Origin: an uncultured Saprospiraceae bacterium | GTDB taxonomy: Bacteria > Bacteroidota > Bacteroidia > Chitinophagales > Saprospiraceae | NCBI GenBank assembly: GCA_937974625.1 | Contig: CALJVJ010000046.1 | Span: 16,629-80,628 of the forward strand | DNA length: 64,000 nt | Direction of reading: 5' to 3' | In this document: positions 18,500 through 27,348 of the stretch, piece by piece | Position numbering within the stretch: position 1 is the stretch's first letter | Layout of the letters: every line of letters starts with the position of its first letter | Position numbers and translations under genes: made by a program | Notes under the pieces: model-generated | Told to the model about the DNA's origin: nothing | The model's database searches: none | The model's input: the letters and a program-made list of their open reading frames with translations, nothing else

Positions 18500-20227
18500 T
18501 TAAATGGCCAACATTTTTTCAACTCCCAATTCCGTATATCGAATGGAAAAAGTATGTGTTTCAAGATTAGCCTCTAGCTGTGCATAATCCTCTCCATTTC
18601 TCCAAATAATGTTCAATTGTTCTCTACTAGTCTCTGGAAAAGAAACCTTCCCTGAAAATGCGTTTAAGGTATTTCTTAATCTAAGCAGTTCTAGTTGTTT
18701 TAAGACAACCAACCTTTTTAAACCTTTTTCAACAGTTGCTAAACTCAAATTTGTTCTATTAATTTCCTTGTGTCCACCTGTTCCTGCCTTATCTGCTGCT
18801 TCGTGGTCATTTGTGCCTGCGAATATATCTAAATACCATATTTGCGGCGTACCGGGCATAAAAAGTTGAATGGCTCTGGCTAATAATAATTTTTGCTCAC
18901 TTTCTCCCAATGCACTAAAATAAGTAGCATTGACTTGATAATAAGAGATTTTTTTACCATCCGCACCATAAAGATTTTTTACCCGTCCGCCACGGGCTAA
19001 AATCAAAGCCATCATTTCTTCTATTTCGGCATCTTCCAACAATCCTTTTTGATAGACGCCGTTGACCGTTTTTCCTTTTAAATCTAATACAGGAATGCCA
19101 TCGTGACAACCCAACATATTGACGGTTTTATACCCTTTGTCAATGACTTCTTTTGCCCAAGTAATAAGCGCAGTATTTGTCCTTTTTTCAATCGCATGAA
19201 TCGTTAATCCAGGCAAGAAAAAATCATAAATAACATAGCCTTCATTAGCGACTTCATCATGTAGATGCAGGCCGTATTCTGCGTGAATTTCGGGGAGCAA
19301 CAGCAAATCGTTTTTCTTAGCAATCTCATTAATTTGTGCTAAATAATCCCAAGTACCTGGCTTATTAAAAAAATTGGTTTCGCCGACTTCTTTGTGTAAA
19401 TAAGCGAAAGCATCTAACCTTAATATTTGACAACCATAGCTTTTTACTTTGGCTAAAACCGCTTCATAAAATTCCCAAACCAAAGGGGATTTGGCATTGA
19501 CATCCATTTGCCCCAAATAACTACGATTTGCATTGAGGATTTGGAGTATAGCTGTTTTGTATGGAGAATAGGTGCCAAAGTCAATGGCGTTTATTGGTGT
19601 CTTTTCCGCTAGTGCTTTATTTACTAATTTGCAAATAGCAATAGCATTGTTAATACTTAAATTCTGGATAGATTTTAGGTCTTCTCCTTGCAATTTTTTG
19701 TAGCTAATTTTCTGATAAAAGGTATTCCAATACGGTTTTTCGGTTCCATCAGGAAATAGTACTTTCAAGATTGGAAGCCCAGATTTTCGCATGAATAACT
19801 TATCTAGATATTCCTTTTTTGGTATCACTATGCCAGCTTCATTCAGTTGTCCATTTCCTTCCCAAAACTCATTCCAGTTGATAAAAAAATCTTTAAACTT
19901 AGATGCGCTACCATTTTTAATAATATCCTCAAATTGGGGAGACGCGACTGATAAATGATTAAGGACGATATCAAATTTCAATTGAATATTAAGCGCAGCA
20001 AAAGCTTTTATATCTTGTTCTGAAACTAGTTCTTTATTAATGTTATAGTCAATAATGGAAAAGCCTCTATCTAAATCACTGTTAAAAAAGGTGGGTAAAA
20101 CATAAAAAAGAGAGAAGGTATCTTTAAACGCGGGCATTTTCAGCATGTTGACGATGTCCTTCAAATTTTTTCCTATACTATCAGGATATGCGTTTAACAT
20201 GACGCCGTTACTAATCTTTAAACTCAT
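18500..20227 (-). CDS. GH13 sucrose-phosphorylase-like glycosidase
   Basis: The 575-residue protein lacks a signal peptide and fits GH13 subfamily 18 (sucrose phosphorylase, sucrose-6-phosphate phosphorylase, glucosylglycerate phosphorylase). The catalytic triad is visible: nucleophile D272 in LRLDAFAYLHK, acid/base E313 in LLLPEIHAEY, and transition-state stabiliser D376 in GCHDGIPVLDLKG. An early QLKFDIVLNHLS contains the conserved Asn-His. These enzymes transfer glucose from the donor to phosphate with retention, giving alpha-glucose 1-phosphate. The acceptor and donor cannot be assigned from sequence. With the GH65/pgmB pair 6 kb away, it would give the cell a second phosphorolytic sugar route. 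The gene has no partner in an operon. Confidence 0.82.
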   Translation of the reverse strand: MSLKISNGVMLNAYPDSIGKNLKDIVNMLKMPAFKDTFSLFYVLPTFFNSDLDRGFSIIDYNINKELVSEQDIKAFAALNIQLKFDIVLNHLSVASPQFEDIIKNGSASKFKDFFINWNEFWEGNGQLNEAGIVIPKKEYLDKLFMRKSGLPILKVLFPDGTEKPYWNTFYQKISYKKLQGEDLKSIQNLSINNAIAICKLVNKALAEKTPINAIDFGTYSPYKTAILQILNANRSYLGQMDVNAKSPLVWEFYEAVLAKVKSYGCQILRLDAFAYLHKEVGETNFFNKPGTWDYLAQINEIAKKNDLLLLPEIHAEYGLHLHDEVANEGYVIYDFFLPGLTIHAIEKRTNTALITWAKEVIDKGYKTVNMLGCHDGIPVLDLKGKTVNGVYQKGLLEDAEIEEMMALILARGGRVKNLYGADGKKISYYQVNATYFSALGESEQKLLLARAIQLFMPGTPQIWYLDIFAGTNDHEAADKAGTGGHKEINRTNLSLATVEKGLKRLVVLKQLELLRLRNTLNAFSGKVSFPETSREQLNIIWRNGEDYAQLEANLETHTFSIRYTELGVEKMLAI

Positions 20228-20313
20228 GGATATTTTTTTTGCAAAGTAAAAGCATTTATTTCTTAGTTTTCAATTTATTCCAAAAATCAGCTTTTTTTGG
20301 AAATGAAAGTTAT

Positions 20314-20434
20314 AATTAGCCCAAGTTGCGGACAATGAAAGGAAATAAGGCGAATTTTAAGAAAAATCTTTGATTTTGAATTAAAATTTAACGCATTTCC
20401 TTTCTTTAAGAATTGTCCGCAACTTGAATTAATT
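20314..20434. repeat. Short inverted-repeat element, copy 2
   Basis: TAATTA...AAGTTGCGGACAAT at the left and ATTGTCCGCAACTT...TAATTA at the right are perfect inverted repeats over the 14-bp core. The stretch GGAAATAAGG next to the left end and TTTCTTTAAG next to the right end also recur in copy 1 (16356-16509). It sits in the upstream region of the GH13 gene. Confidence 0.75.
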
Positions 20435-20459
20435 ATTAGAATAAAGTCTATTGTTCTAC

Positions 20460-20849
20460 TTAGTTTTTACTTTTAGCAAAATTAGCTGCCTTCAACTCAA
20501 TAATGGCAATGCCCAAAACGATAATAACTTCACCGATTATATAAATCCAACCAAGATAAGTAACCGCTTTGTAATGAAAAGAGGTTAACCCAATTGACAG
20601 GAAACAATACAATATATTAACAATAGCAATCGGTTTTAGAAATTTTTCAAGATTTTTTTCTATTTTAAAATAGCAAAAAAAATCATAGATAGCGAAAAAG
20701 CAAGGTAGCGTAGCCAGAACATATAATGTTGTTTTGGGGATGCCAAAATACTTTTCCAACTTAACTAAAACAATTCCTAATAATAGGGCTGAAAGTATTG
20801 CGCCGAATCCATCAAGGAGAAAGAGTTTTTTCAAATAGTTACTTTCCAT
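20460..20849 (-). CDS. Four-helix membrane protein of unknown function
   Basis: The 129-residue protein is almost entirely hydrophobic, with four predicted membrane helices (about residues 10-30, 42-60, 72-92 and 99-118) separated by short charged loops (KLEKYFG, KIEKNLEKFLK). I do not recognise a family with certainty; small four-helix proteins of this kind are common in Bacteroidota. It is coded on the same strand as, and upstream of, the GH13 gene, but the repeat element lies between them. Its start at 20849 is the first ATG and no other fits the first helix. Confidence 0.6.
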   Translation of the reverse strand: MESNYLKKLFLLDGFGAILSALLLGIVLVKLEKYFGIPKTTLYVLATLPCFFAIYDFFCYFKIEKNLEKFLKPIAIVNILYCFLSIGLTSFHYKAVTYLGWIYIIGEVIIVLGIAIIELKAANFAKSKN

Positions 20850-21327
20850 TTGTGCCTAATTTTAAGATATTTTGGTTGAACTAATTTCCGATTATCAACA
20901 AAGGAATACAAACTTAGCATCAAAGTCTGATAGCATTCATTGATTTTGAATGAATCGTGGAATAAGTAATATGAGTTGAAAGAGGATGCCTTTAGGCTGT
21001 AAAAAAAACAATTAGCTATCCTTCTGCATCTCTTCATCTTCATAAATCCAGACCATCCTATCCAAAACCAAATTTCGACATGTAAACCTTTACGGTTCCA
21101 ATAATCGTTAAGTTTAATTCTACTTTCCCTGATTTTTATATTTTTCTATTCCTTTAAGGAGGCTAGTTTGGTGCAAAATTCTATTTTCCTATGGACATTT
21201 CTATTAACAAATGATAAATTCAAGCTTTAGCCTTCATTTACATTGTATCCCATTTTTGTCAAACCAAGGTAGGAGCGTTTGTCTAAATGTGGAATTAAAT
21301 TTTCCCTGAATTATGCTACATTATGGC
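20850..21327. other. Spacer upstream of recQ, nothing recognised
   Basis: Divergent intergenic region; no coding frame, repeat or hairpin stands out apart from the recQ promoter at its right end. Confidence 0.5.
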
Positions 21328-21335
21328 TATCTTTG
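21328..21335 (+). promoter_or_regulatory. Candidate -7 box (TAnnTTTG) of recQ
   Basis: TATCTTTG is a perfect -7 match 38 bases before the TTG start of recQ; its place supports that start codon. Confidence 0.5.
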
Positions 21336-21372
21336 TCATCAATAAAATATTTAAAAATTAGCTACACATTAT

Positions 21373-23277
21373 TTGATAAAACCAGTTGACATATTAAAAG
21401 AAAAGTGGGGCTTTGATACCTTTCGACCTTTGCAAGAAGAAATTATTCAATCTGTTTTGGATGGAAAGGATACCTTGGCTTTATTACCAACTGGTGGCGG
21501 AAAATCTATTTGTTTTCAAGTGCCTGCCATAGCAAAAGAAGGGATTTGTATTGTGGTTTCGCCTTTGATTGCCTTGATGAAGGACCAAGTAGATAATTTA
21601 AAAAAGCGAAATATTAAGGCTATTGCTATCTATTCTGGAATGCGGTATACCGATATAGACCGAGCTTTGGATAATTGCATTTATGGCGATACCAAATTTT
21701 TATATCTCTCTCCTGAAAGGCTGATTACCGACTTAGCTCGTGCTAGAATTGCTAGGATGAAGGTAAATTTAATCGCCGTAGATGAGGCACATTGTATCTC
21801 GCAATGGGGCTATGATTTTCGTCCCCCATATTTGGAAATTGCGAATATCCGAGAGCTACATCCTGAAGTACCCGTTTTAGCTTTAACAGCAACTGCCACG
21901 CCGCAAGTCATCATCGATATTCAAGAAAAGTTGAATTTTCCGACCCCCAATCTTTTTCAAATTAGTTTTGAAAGAAAAAACTTGGCTTATGTGGTTTTGA
22001 AAGAAGCTAATAAATATCAAAAGCTTTTAGAAATAGTTCGCAATGTTAAAGGGACGGGCATTATTTATACTCGAAGTAGAAAAAACACAAAAGAGGTAGC
22101 CGAGTATTTGAGGCGGAATAACATTCGAGCTGATTTTTATAACGCGGGTTTAAATCAAGCTCAACGAACACTTAAACAAGAGGCTTGGATGCAGAACCAA
22201 ACTCGAATAATGGTTTGTACCAATGCCTTTGGAATGGGGATTGATAAACCTGAAGTGCGGTCTGTGATTCATCTGGATTTACCGGACAGTTTAGAAGCCT
22301 ACTTTCAAGAAGCGGGTAGGGCAGGTCGAGATGAAAAAAAGGCATTTTGTGTTTTATTATATGAAGAGAAAGATGGCGAGAAGCTAAGATTAAGTTATGA
22401 AAATGCTTTTCCGCCTATGAAGATGATTAAACAGGTTTATCGAGCCTTGGGGAGCTATTTCCAGTTAGCAGTGGGGGCAGGTGTGGGTCGAAGTTTTGAT
22501 TTTGATATTGGGGCTTTTGTGCAACGGTATAATTTAAAGGCAATTCCAACTTATAATAGTTTAAAAGTATTGAGTCAGGCAGGTTGGTTGGTTTTAACTG
22601 AGGCTATTTTTAGGCGCTCTTCGGTTAAAATAAAAGTGAATCGAGAAGTATTGTACGATTACCAGTTGAAGCAGCCTAAAATGGATAAAGTCATCAAATG
22701 GATTTTGCGCTTATATCCAGCTTCTCTGAACAATTACACAGATTTTCAGGAAAGTAAAATAACGAACAAAGTAGGTTGTACAAAACAGGAATTGATAAAA
22801 GTCTTAAAAAAATTGGTGCAAGACCAAATTATAGATTATGAACCACAAAAGGACAAACCACAACTGATTTACCTCAAAGAAAGGGTGGACGCTGATAACT
22901 TGGCGATTGATATGGCTTTGTATAATTTCAGAAAAAAAAGATACCTAGAAAATGTTCAACAGGCTATAGATTATGCGGAGACCCCTCGATGTAGAAGTCG
23001 CCAGTTATTAAAATATTTTGGAGAGGCAGCTGCCCCACTTTGCGGCGTTTGTGATGTTTGTTTGGGTAGAACCAAATCCGATGTGGATGAACAGGCTTAC
23101 GAAAGATATAAAGGTAAAATTCAACGATTGGTCAAACGAGAAAAGCTAAGCCCTGCAGAAGTTAACACTGCTTTTGGCCCCAAAAGAGTGGAACAAATTG
23201 AACAAATCCTACAGTATTTGATAGACGAAGGGTTTGTCGAGATTATTGATGACCTAGTAGTATGGAAGGAATCATAA
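21373..23277 (+). CDS. recQ: ATP-dependent DNA helicase RecQ, TTG start
   Basis: RecQ is a 3'-5' DNA helicase for recombination and fork repair. The 634-residue protein has motif 0 (FRPLQEEII), Walker A LLPTGGGKS (K44), the DEAH box (D137-H140), the motif VI region QEAGRAGRDEK, and the RecQ zinc site with cysteines C540, C557, C560 and C563 (CGVCDVC). The HRDC domain is not evident; the C-terminus ends in a winged-helix-like segment. The start is TTG: no ATG lies upstream in frame and motif 0 begins only 16 residues in, and the -7 box 38 bases upstream fits. The next gene follows after 33 bases on the same strand, so the two are probably co-transcribed. Confidence 0.94.
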   Translation: MIKPVDILKEKWGFDTFRPLQEEIIQSVLDGKDTLALLPTGGGKSICFQVPAIAKEGICIVVSPLIALMKDQVDNLKKRNIKAIAIYSGMRYTDIDRALDNCIYGDTKFLYLSPERLITDLARARIARMKVNLIAVDEAHCISQWGYDFRPPYLEIANIRELHPEVPVLALTATATPQVIIDIQEKLNFPTPNLFQISFERKNLAYVVLKEANKYQKLLEIVRNVKGTGIIYTRSRKNTKEVAEYLRRNNIRADFYNAGLNQAQRTLKQEAWMQNQTRIMVCTNAFGMGIDKPEVRSVIHLDLPDSLEAYFQEAGRAGRDEKKAFCVLLYEEKDGEKLRLSYENAFPPMKMIKQVYRALGSYFQLAVGAGVGRSFDFDIGAFVQRYNLKAIPTYNSLKVLSQAGWLVLTEAIFRRSSVKIKVNREVLYDYQLKQPKMDKVIKWILRLYPASLNNYTDFQESKITNKVGCTKQELIKVLKKLVQDQIIDYEPQKDKPQLIYLKERVDADNLAIDMALYNFRKKRYLENVQQAIDYAETPRCRSRQLLKYFGEAAAPLCGVCDVCLGRTKSDVDEQAYERYKGKIQRLVKREKLSPAEVNTAFGPKRVEQIEQILQYLIDEGFVEIIDDLVVWKES

Positions 23278-23310
23278 TGTTTAAAAAAGTATAATTCTCA
23301 ACCTACCTAT

Positions 23311-23775
23311 ATGAAATTACCTATTAATTTTTTACCCTATCAAACCGACCTTAAAGTCAAAAAAGAGCAAGGCAAACGCTATGTGTTTTGTACCATTCGC
23401 AAAAAATATTTGGTCTTGCAACCTGAAGAATTGGTTCGGCAATTGACTATAGAATATTTAGTAGCTGACCGAAAATACAAGAGAAATAGCATTCATGTAG
23501 AGAGAGGACTTACAGTAAATGGTTTAACAAGGCGCTCAGATATTTTGATATATGATGCTGATGTCAATCCTTATTTATTGGTTGAATGCAAAGCCCCTAA
23601 AGTAAAAATAACCCAAGCAGTATTTGACCAAATAGCCCGTTATAATCTTACCTTAAAAGTTAAATATCTATTGGTGACTAATGGAATTGATAGTTTTTGC
23701 TGTGCCATGAACTATGCAGACCAATCTTATCGTTTTCTTACAGAAGTACCAGAACACCTAACAAATAACTCCTAA
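23311..23775 (+). CDS. Small PD-(D/E)XK nuclease-fold protein (HsdR N-terminal-like, HSDR_N_2)
   Basis: The 154-residue protein resembles the N-terminal nuclease domain of type I restriction R subunits, found in Bacteroidota as a stand-alone protein. The PD-(D/E)XK core reads RRSDILIYD (the Asp) followed by LLVECKAPK (Glu, Cys, Lys), with the helix QAVFDQIARYN behind it and LLVTNGIDSFCCAM after that. No helicase, HsdM or HsdS gene is near, so it is not part of a restriction system here. Its place 33 bases behind recQ suggests a role in DNA processing, though that is inference. In other Bacteroidota genomes the same small protein is found next to replication genes. Confidence 0.82.
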   Translation: MKLPINFLPYQTDLKVKKEQGKRYVFCTIRKKYLVLQPEELVRQLTIEYLVADRKYKRNSIHVERGLTVNGLTRRSDILIYDADVNPYLLVECKAPKVKITQAVFDQIARYNLTLKVKYLLVTNGIDSFCCAMNYADQSYRFLTEVPEHLTNNS

Positions 23776-23870
23776 ATAAAATATTTCCGTTACTTTTTCA
23801 AAGTCCTGCATTATGCTATTGAAAACGCCCTAAAATTAAGCTTTAAAGCAACAGCGGATAAAGAAATAGC

Positions 23871-24482
23871 ATGCAATATTCACTAACGATTAATCCATCA
23901 TCTTTGAGTTCTAATACCCAATCAGTCACACAAGACGCGATGTTACAGGAATGGCAGGAAATACAAGCTGCACAGCAAAATCCTGGGGCTTTTAGACCTT
24001 TGTATGACCGATATTACGAACCCATTTTTCGCTTTATTCACCGTAGAACGGGAGACGAGGCTTTATCCGCTGACATCTGTTCGGAAGTGTTTTTTAAAGC
24101 AATGCAAAAGTTAGGTGGATATACTTTTAAAGGCGTTCCTTTTTCTGCTTGGTTGTATCGAATAGCAAGTAATGAAATCACCCAACATTTTAGAAATACC
24201 CAGAAAAACCGTGTGGTCAGTGTAGAAACGACGACCTTACCACATTTAATGGAAGAAATGGGCGACTTGGAAGCAGTAGGAAATCACCGATTTCAAGAAG
24301 CCCTTATTCCATGTCTTAAGGAGTTAAAACCAAAAGATTTAGAACTTATCGAATTGCGCTTTTTTGAAGAACGACCTTTTAAGGAAATAGCGAATATGCT
24401 AGACATTACCGAAAGCAGTTGCAAAATGAGAACGTACCGAGTATTAGAACGATTAAAAAAAATATTATTAAATAATAAATAG
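23871..24482 (+). CDS. RNA polymerase ECF-type sigma factor
   Basis: The 203-residue protein has sigma region 2 (FRPLYDRYYEPIFRFIHRRT, then DICSEVFFKAMQKL and FSAWLYRIASNEI) and region 4 (LKPKDLELIELRFFEERPF with the HTH EIANMLDITESSCKMRTYRV). Region 3 is absent, as expected for ECF factors. A membrane-anchored protein gene follows after about 80 bases, the common position for a regulator or target. The two are separated by a GC-rich heptamer hairpin that may uncouple their expression. The promoter it recognises cannot be read here. Confidence 0.9.
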   Translation: MQYSLTINPSSLSSNTQSVTQDAMLQEWQEIQAAQQNPGAFRPLYDRYYEPIFRFIHRRTGDEALSADICSEVFFKAMQKLGGYTFKGVPFSAWLYRIASNEITQHFRNTQKNRVVSVETTTLPHLMEEMGDLEAVGNHRFQEALIPCLKELKPKDLELIELRFFEERPFKEIANMLDITESSCKMRTYRVLERLKKILLNNK

Positions 24483-24483
24483 A

Positions 24484-24550
24484 GCGTAGGGCAGAGGGCA
24501 TACGGTGGAGGGTTTCCTCGCCTTCCGCCCCTTGCCCTCCGCCCTACGCC
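24484..24550. repeat. Inverted pair of GC-rich heptamer arrays
   Basis: The left arm is GCGTAGG-GCAGAGG-GCATACG-GTGGAGG (24484-24511) and the right arm CGCCTTC-CGCCCCT-TGCCCTC-CGCCCTA-CGCC (24519-24550), each with an exact 7-bp period and together a long imperfect hairpin. The G+C content is far above the surroundings. Confidence 0.8.
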
Positions 24551-24561
24551 AATCCGCATTT

Positions 24562-26400
24562 ATGGAAAACAACTACAATTATAAAACTAATCAAACACCG
24601 CTTGATAAAGGCAGTATCGAGAAGCATAAAGACTTCGATGCCTTGTTGAAGCGAGTAGAGGCGGCAAATCCGCCTACAAAAAACCAATTGAAAGTAGCTA
24701 GTAACCGACTTTACGTTTGGGCTGGTGGTATAGCTGCGGCTTTATTGATTGGTTTTTTTGCGCTAAGCAATGTCTTTCAAAGTGAGCCAGATTATCAAGC
24801 AGTATCCGCGGCTTATTTTGCGGAACTGCCCTATGTTAACCCACCTGTGAAGACTTTTGAAAAAAAGGCAGAAACGATATCAGTCGATGCCAATGATGGA
24901 GGGGTTTATCAATTTCCTTCTGGTTCCAAGATGGTGGTACCAAGAGCTGCTTTTGCGAATTCCTATGGTGCATTAATTGAAGGGGAAGTCGAGGTACATT
25001 TCAAAGAGTATCACGATTATGTAGATTTCTTTTTAAGTGGTATTCCGATGGAAATTCAGTTTGAGGGTAAAGAAGGCGTTTTGGAATCTGCGGGAATGAT
25101 TGAAGTATACGCTACACAAAATGGAGAACGATTGTCGATGCTGCCAGAAAAACCAATCGAGATTGAGCTGAAAAGTAAAATTGCTTTTGCAGGAGATACA
25201 CCGCCTGATTTCAATATTTATTATTTGGATGAAGATAAGCGAGAGTGGGATTTGCAGGGGAAGGATAAGATTGAGATTGCAAAGGAGAATGATTTTAAAA
25301 ATAATACGAATGAGCGCCCTATTTTTATTTGGATGTCCGATAGCTTAGGTAGAAGATTTTATGGCTTTACTCCTGAGATTGAGCCAGCAGAATGGGTTGG
25401 TGGATATAGAGGCCCTATTACTTATGATACGACTTACGTTGAAACGGAAGGTTCTCTACAGGCAGCATCATTGGCTCAAAAAGATAATTTAGACCAAAAA
25501 ATGCAAGCTGAAATAGCCAAAGTAGAAAAACAAATTAAGCTGCCTATCCAACCAGAGAAACCTGAATTATATGATGGAAATTCAATGACGATGGAATTGG
25601 ATATCAAAGGAGATGCTTTGGGGAGTAAAAACTATGAAGGTACTATCTTCCAAGTGTTAACAGTGATTGATGCATTTGATGATTTTTCTTCGACGGTTTG
25701 GGAAGAATTTGATTTAGTTCGACAAGAAGATGCTTCTTTTGTTTTGAATTTATCAAAAGGGGAAAAACAACGAACTTTAAGTGTCAAACCTGTACTAATA
25801 GGACAAGATTATGATAAAGCGGTAAAACAGTTTGAATCACAATTGGCCTATTATCAAAAGGAAAAGGAAAAAGTAGCTGCTGAGTTGGTCGCTGAAAAAC
25901 AGGCAATAGAAGAACGCTTTGCCATTGAAAAAGAAATGGCGGATAAAAAATTTGCAGAACGAATTGCTGAACTAAAAGCTAGAGGTCATGATAATTATGC
26001 GACTAATGAAATCATGAAAAGAACTGTGGTAAATAAGTTTCAGATTAACCGTTTTGGTATATGGAATTGCGACCGACCAAGACCTGCTTATTTGGCTAAT
26101 TTAAATGGCACTTTTCAAGACCAAGCCTTTAATCGCTATCAAGAAAATGTGGTTTATCAAACAGATAAATCTCAAAATTCACTCCGTCGATTTTACTTAA
26201 AAGACATTGCTAATGTGCAGTTTAATGAAAACAGCGAAAACCTCTTATGGTTGGTTACTTCAGAAAACAAACTAGCAGTGTTCTATCCCGAATATTTTAA
26301 ACGTATCCAACAAAAAGATGGTGATTATGCTTTTGAAATGAATTTGAACCCCAAAGAAATTAATTCCGAAGCGGATGTTCGGAACATATTGAAATTGTAA
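24562..26400 (+). CDS. Membrane-anchored surface protein coupled to the ECF sigma factor
   Basis: The 612-residue protein has a 49-residue hydrophilic N-terminus, one membrane helix (about 50-71, LYVWAGGIAAALLIGFFAL) and a large extracytoplasmic part. The first domain (GGVYQFPSGSKMVVPRAAF, then GEVEVHFKEYHDYVDFF and ESAGMIEVYATQNGE) is a beta-rich module of ZU5-like appearance; later there is a charged coiled coil (about residues 420-475, rich in Lys/Glu). The topology and position behind an ECF sigma factor suggest an anti-sigma-like signalling protein, but no zinc anti-sigma motif is seen. The open frame extends to 24505 through the heptamer repeat; the ATG at 24562 is preferred since the extra residues are translated repeat DNA. 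Confidence 0.7.
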   Translation: MENNYNYKTNQTPLDKGSIEKHKDFDALLKRVEAANPPTKNQLKVASNRLYVWAGGIAAALLIGFFALSNVFQSEPDYQAVSAAYFAELPYVNPPVKTFEKKAETISVDANDGGVYQFPSGSKMVVPRAAFANSYGALIEGEVEVHFKEYHDYVDFFLSGIPMEIQFEGKEGVLESAGMIEVYATQNGERLSMLPEKPIEIELKSKIAFAGDTPPDFNIYYLDEDKREWDLQGKDKIEIAKENDFKNNTNERPIFIWMSDSLGRRFYGFTPEIEPAEWVGGYRGPITYDTTYVETEGSLQAASLAQKDNLDQKMQAEIAKVEKQIKLPIQPEKPELYDGNSMTMELDIKGDALGSKNYEGTIFQVLTVIDAFDDFSSTVWEEFDLVRQEDASFVLNLSKGEKQRTLSVKPVLIGQDYDKAVKQFESQLAYYQKEKEKVAAELVAEKQAIEERFAIEKEMADKKFAERIAELKARGHDNYATNEIMKRTVVNKFQINRFGIWNCDRPRPAYLANLNGTFQDQAFNRYQENVVYQTDKSQNSLRRFYLKDIANVQFNENSENLLWLVTSENKLAVFYPEYFKRIQQKDGDYAFEMNLNPKEINSEADVRNILKL

Positions 26401-26428
26401 TAATACCTATTAATAATACTATCTAACG

Positions 26429-26479
26429 GGACGACGTTAATTACACTATAAATATACTATAGTAAAATTAACGTTGTCC
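26429..26479. terminator. Long hairpin, possible terminator after the surface protein
   Basis: GGACGACGTTAATT with a short continuation (26429-26450) pairs with a right arm ending at 26479 (AATTAACGTTGTCC) around a short AT loop; only a few mismatches in 22 bp. It lies 29 bases past the stop, but a T run is missing. Confidence 0.5.
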
Positions 26480-26546
26480 TATCTATAGATATCAAAGTGT
26501 CAAAACTAATTTCCTGCCTTCATTTATTTCCTCCCATATTCAACCC

Positions 26547-26581
26547 GCTACTTACCATTAACCACTTACCACTAACCATTT
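26547..26581. repeat. Heptamer array (ACCACTT type)
   Basis: GCTACTT-ACCATTA-ACCACTT-ACCACTA-ACCATTT: five units with an exact 7-bp period. Confidence 0.7.
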
Positions 26582-27348
26582 TTTCTCCCATAATTAAAAA
26601 AAATAAATTATTTTTTACGGAAATATGATTTAGGCATAGTCTTTGCTTTATATATGAATATACAACAATATTAATCTCACAACAAATTTTCCCACGGGAC
26701 ATATCTCAACATTAAAATTGAACGTAGATTTTCTACTTTCTAACTAAACTTGCCTATGCTAAAAATTCAACACTAATTTAGGTTGTAAAAATTTAGTCTC
26801 AAGGTTTAAAAAACACGGAATTAATCATCAAAAAACTAAGGATGCTGACTATGGTCAGGATTATCTTGATGATGCAAAGTGATTTTTTCCAAATGGATTC
26901 ATGGAATTGTAGATTTAAGGATTATCTGTATTTTTACTTTATCTGTTTTCTCATAGAACCTGCTTATAAGTAATTGATAATCGTTAGGTTACCCCCACTT
27001 CCATGTTTCCATTTTTTTGAAGACTGATTGGCTACAACCGTCAAGCAGACCGTATTAGGCTTTAATAAGCCATGCAAACTTTGTACACGTTTATTGAAAT
27101 TGTATTTTTTAATGAGTACCACACAGTATTAGTTAAATACTAAGGAACATTAACCCGTTTCCAGAAGAATTTAAGTAAGTAGTTAAAAGTTATGCACTAT
27201 TATTTTTAATTAAGTAGCTTGTATTTTATTATGCATGTTAATATTAATTATAATTAGTTTATTTATTTGTAATTGCTTTACCATAATTTCTCTTGCACAT
27301 TGAATCTTACATTTCGAGGATTGTTTTACCCCCTTAATCTCTTCGAAC

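Larger units (their letters stand above)
26401..27348. other. Long gene-free spacer
   Basis: About 950 bases without a credible gene; the few short open frames are not protein-like. It holds the hairpin at 26429-26479, the heptamer array at 26547-26581, a small GGCTT-TAAT-AAGCC hairpin near 27058, and TTACCCCC motifs at 26989 and 27326. Confidence 0.6.

Noticed and set aside
23311..23775. Type I restriction system
   Set aside because: Only the isolated N-terminal-like nuclease domain is present; HsdM, HsdS and the helicase part are absent.
26520..26702. 60-codon frame on the minus strand
   Set aside because: It translates the heptamer array (repeated Met-Val-Ser/Gly-Lys-Trp) and has no homologue-like features.
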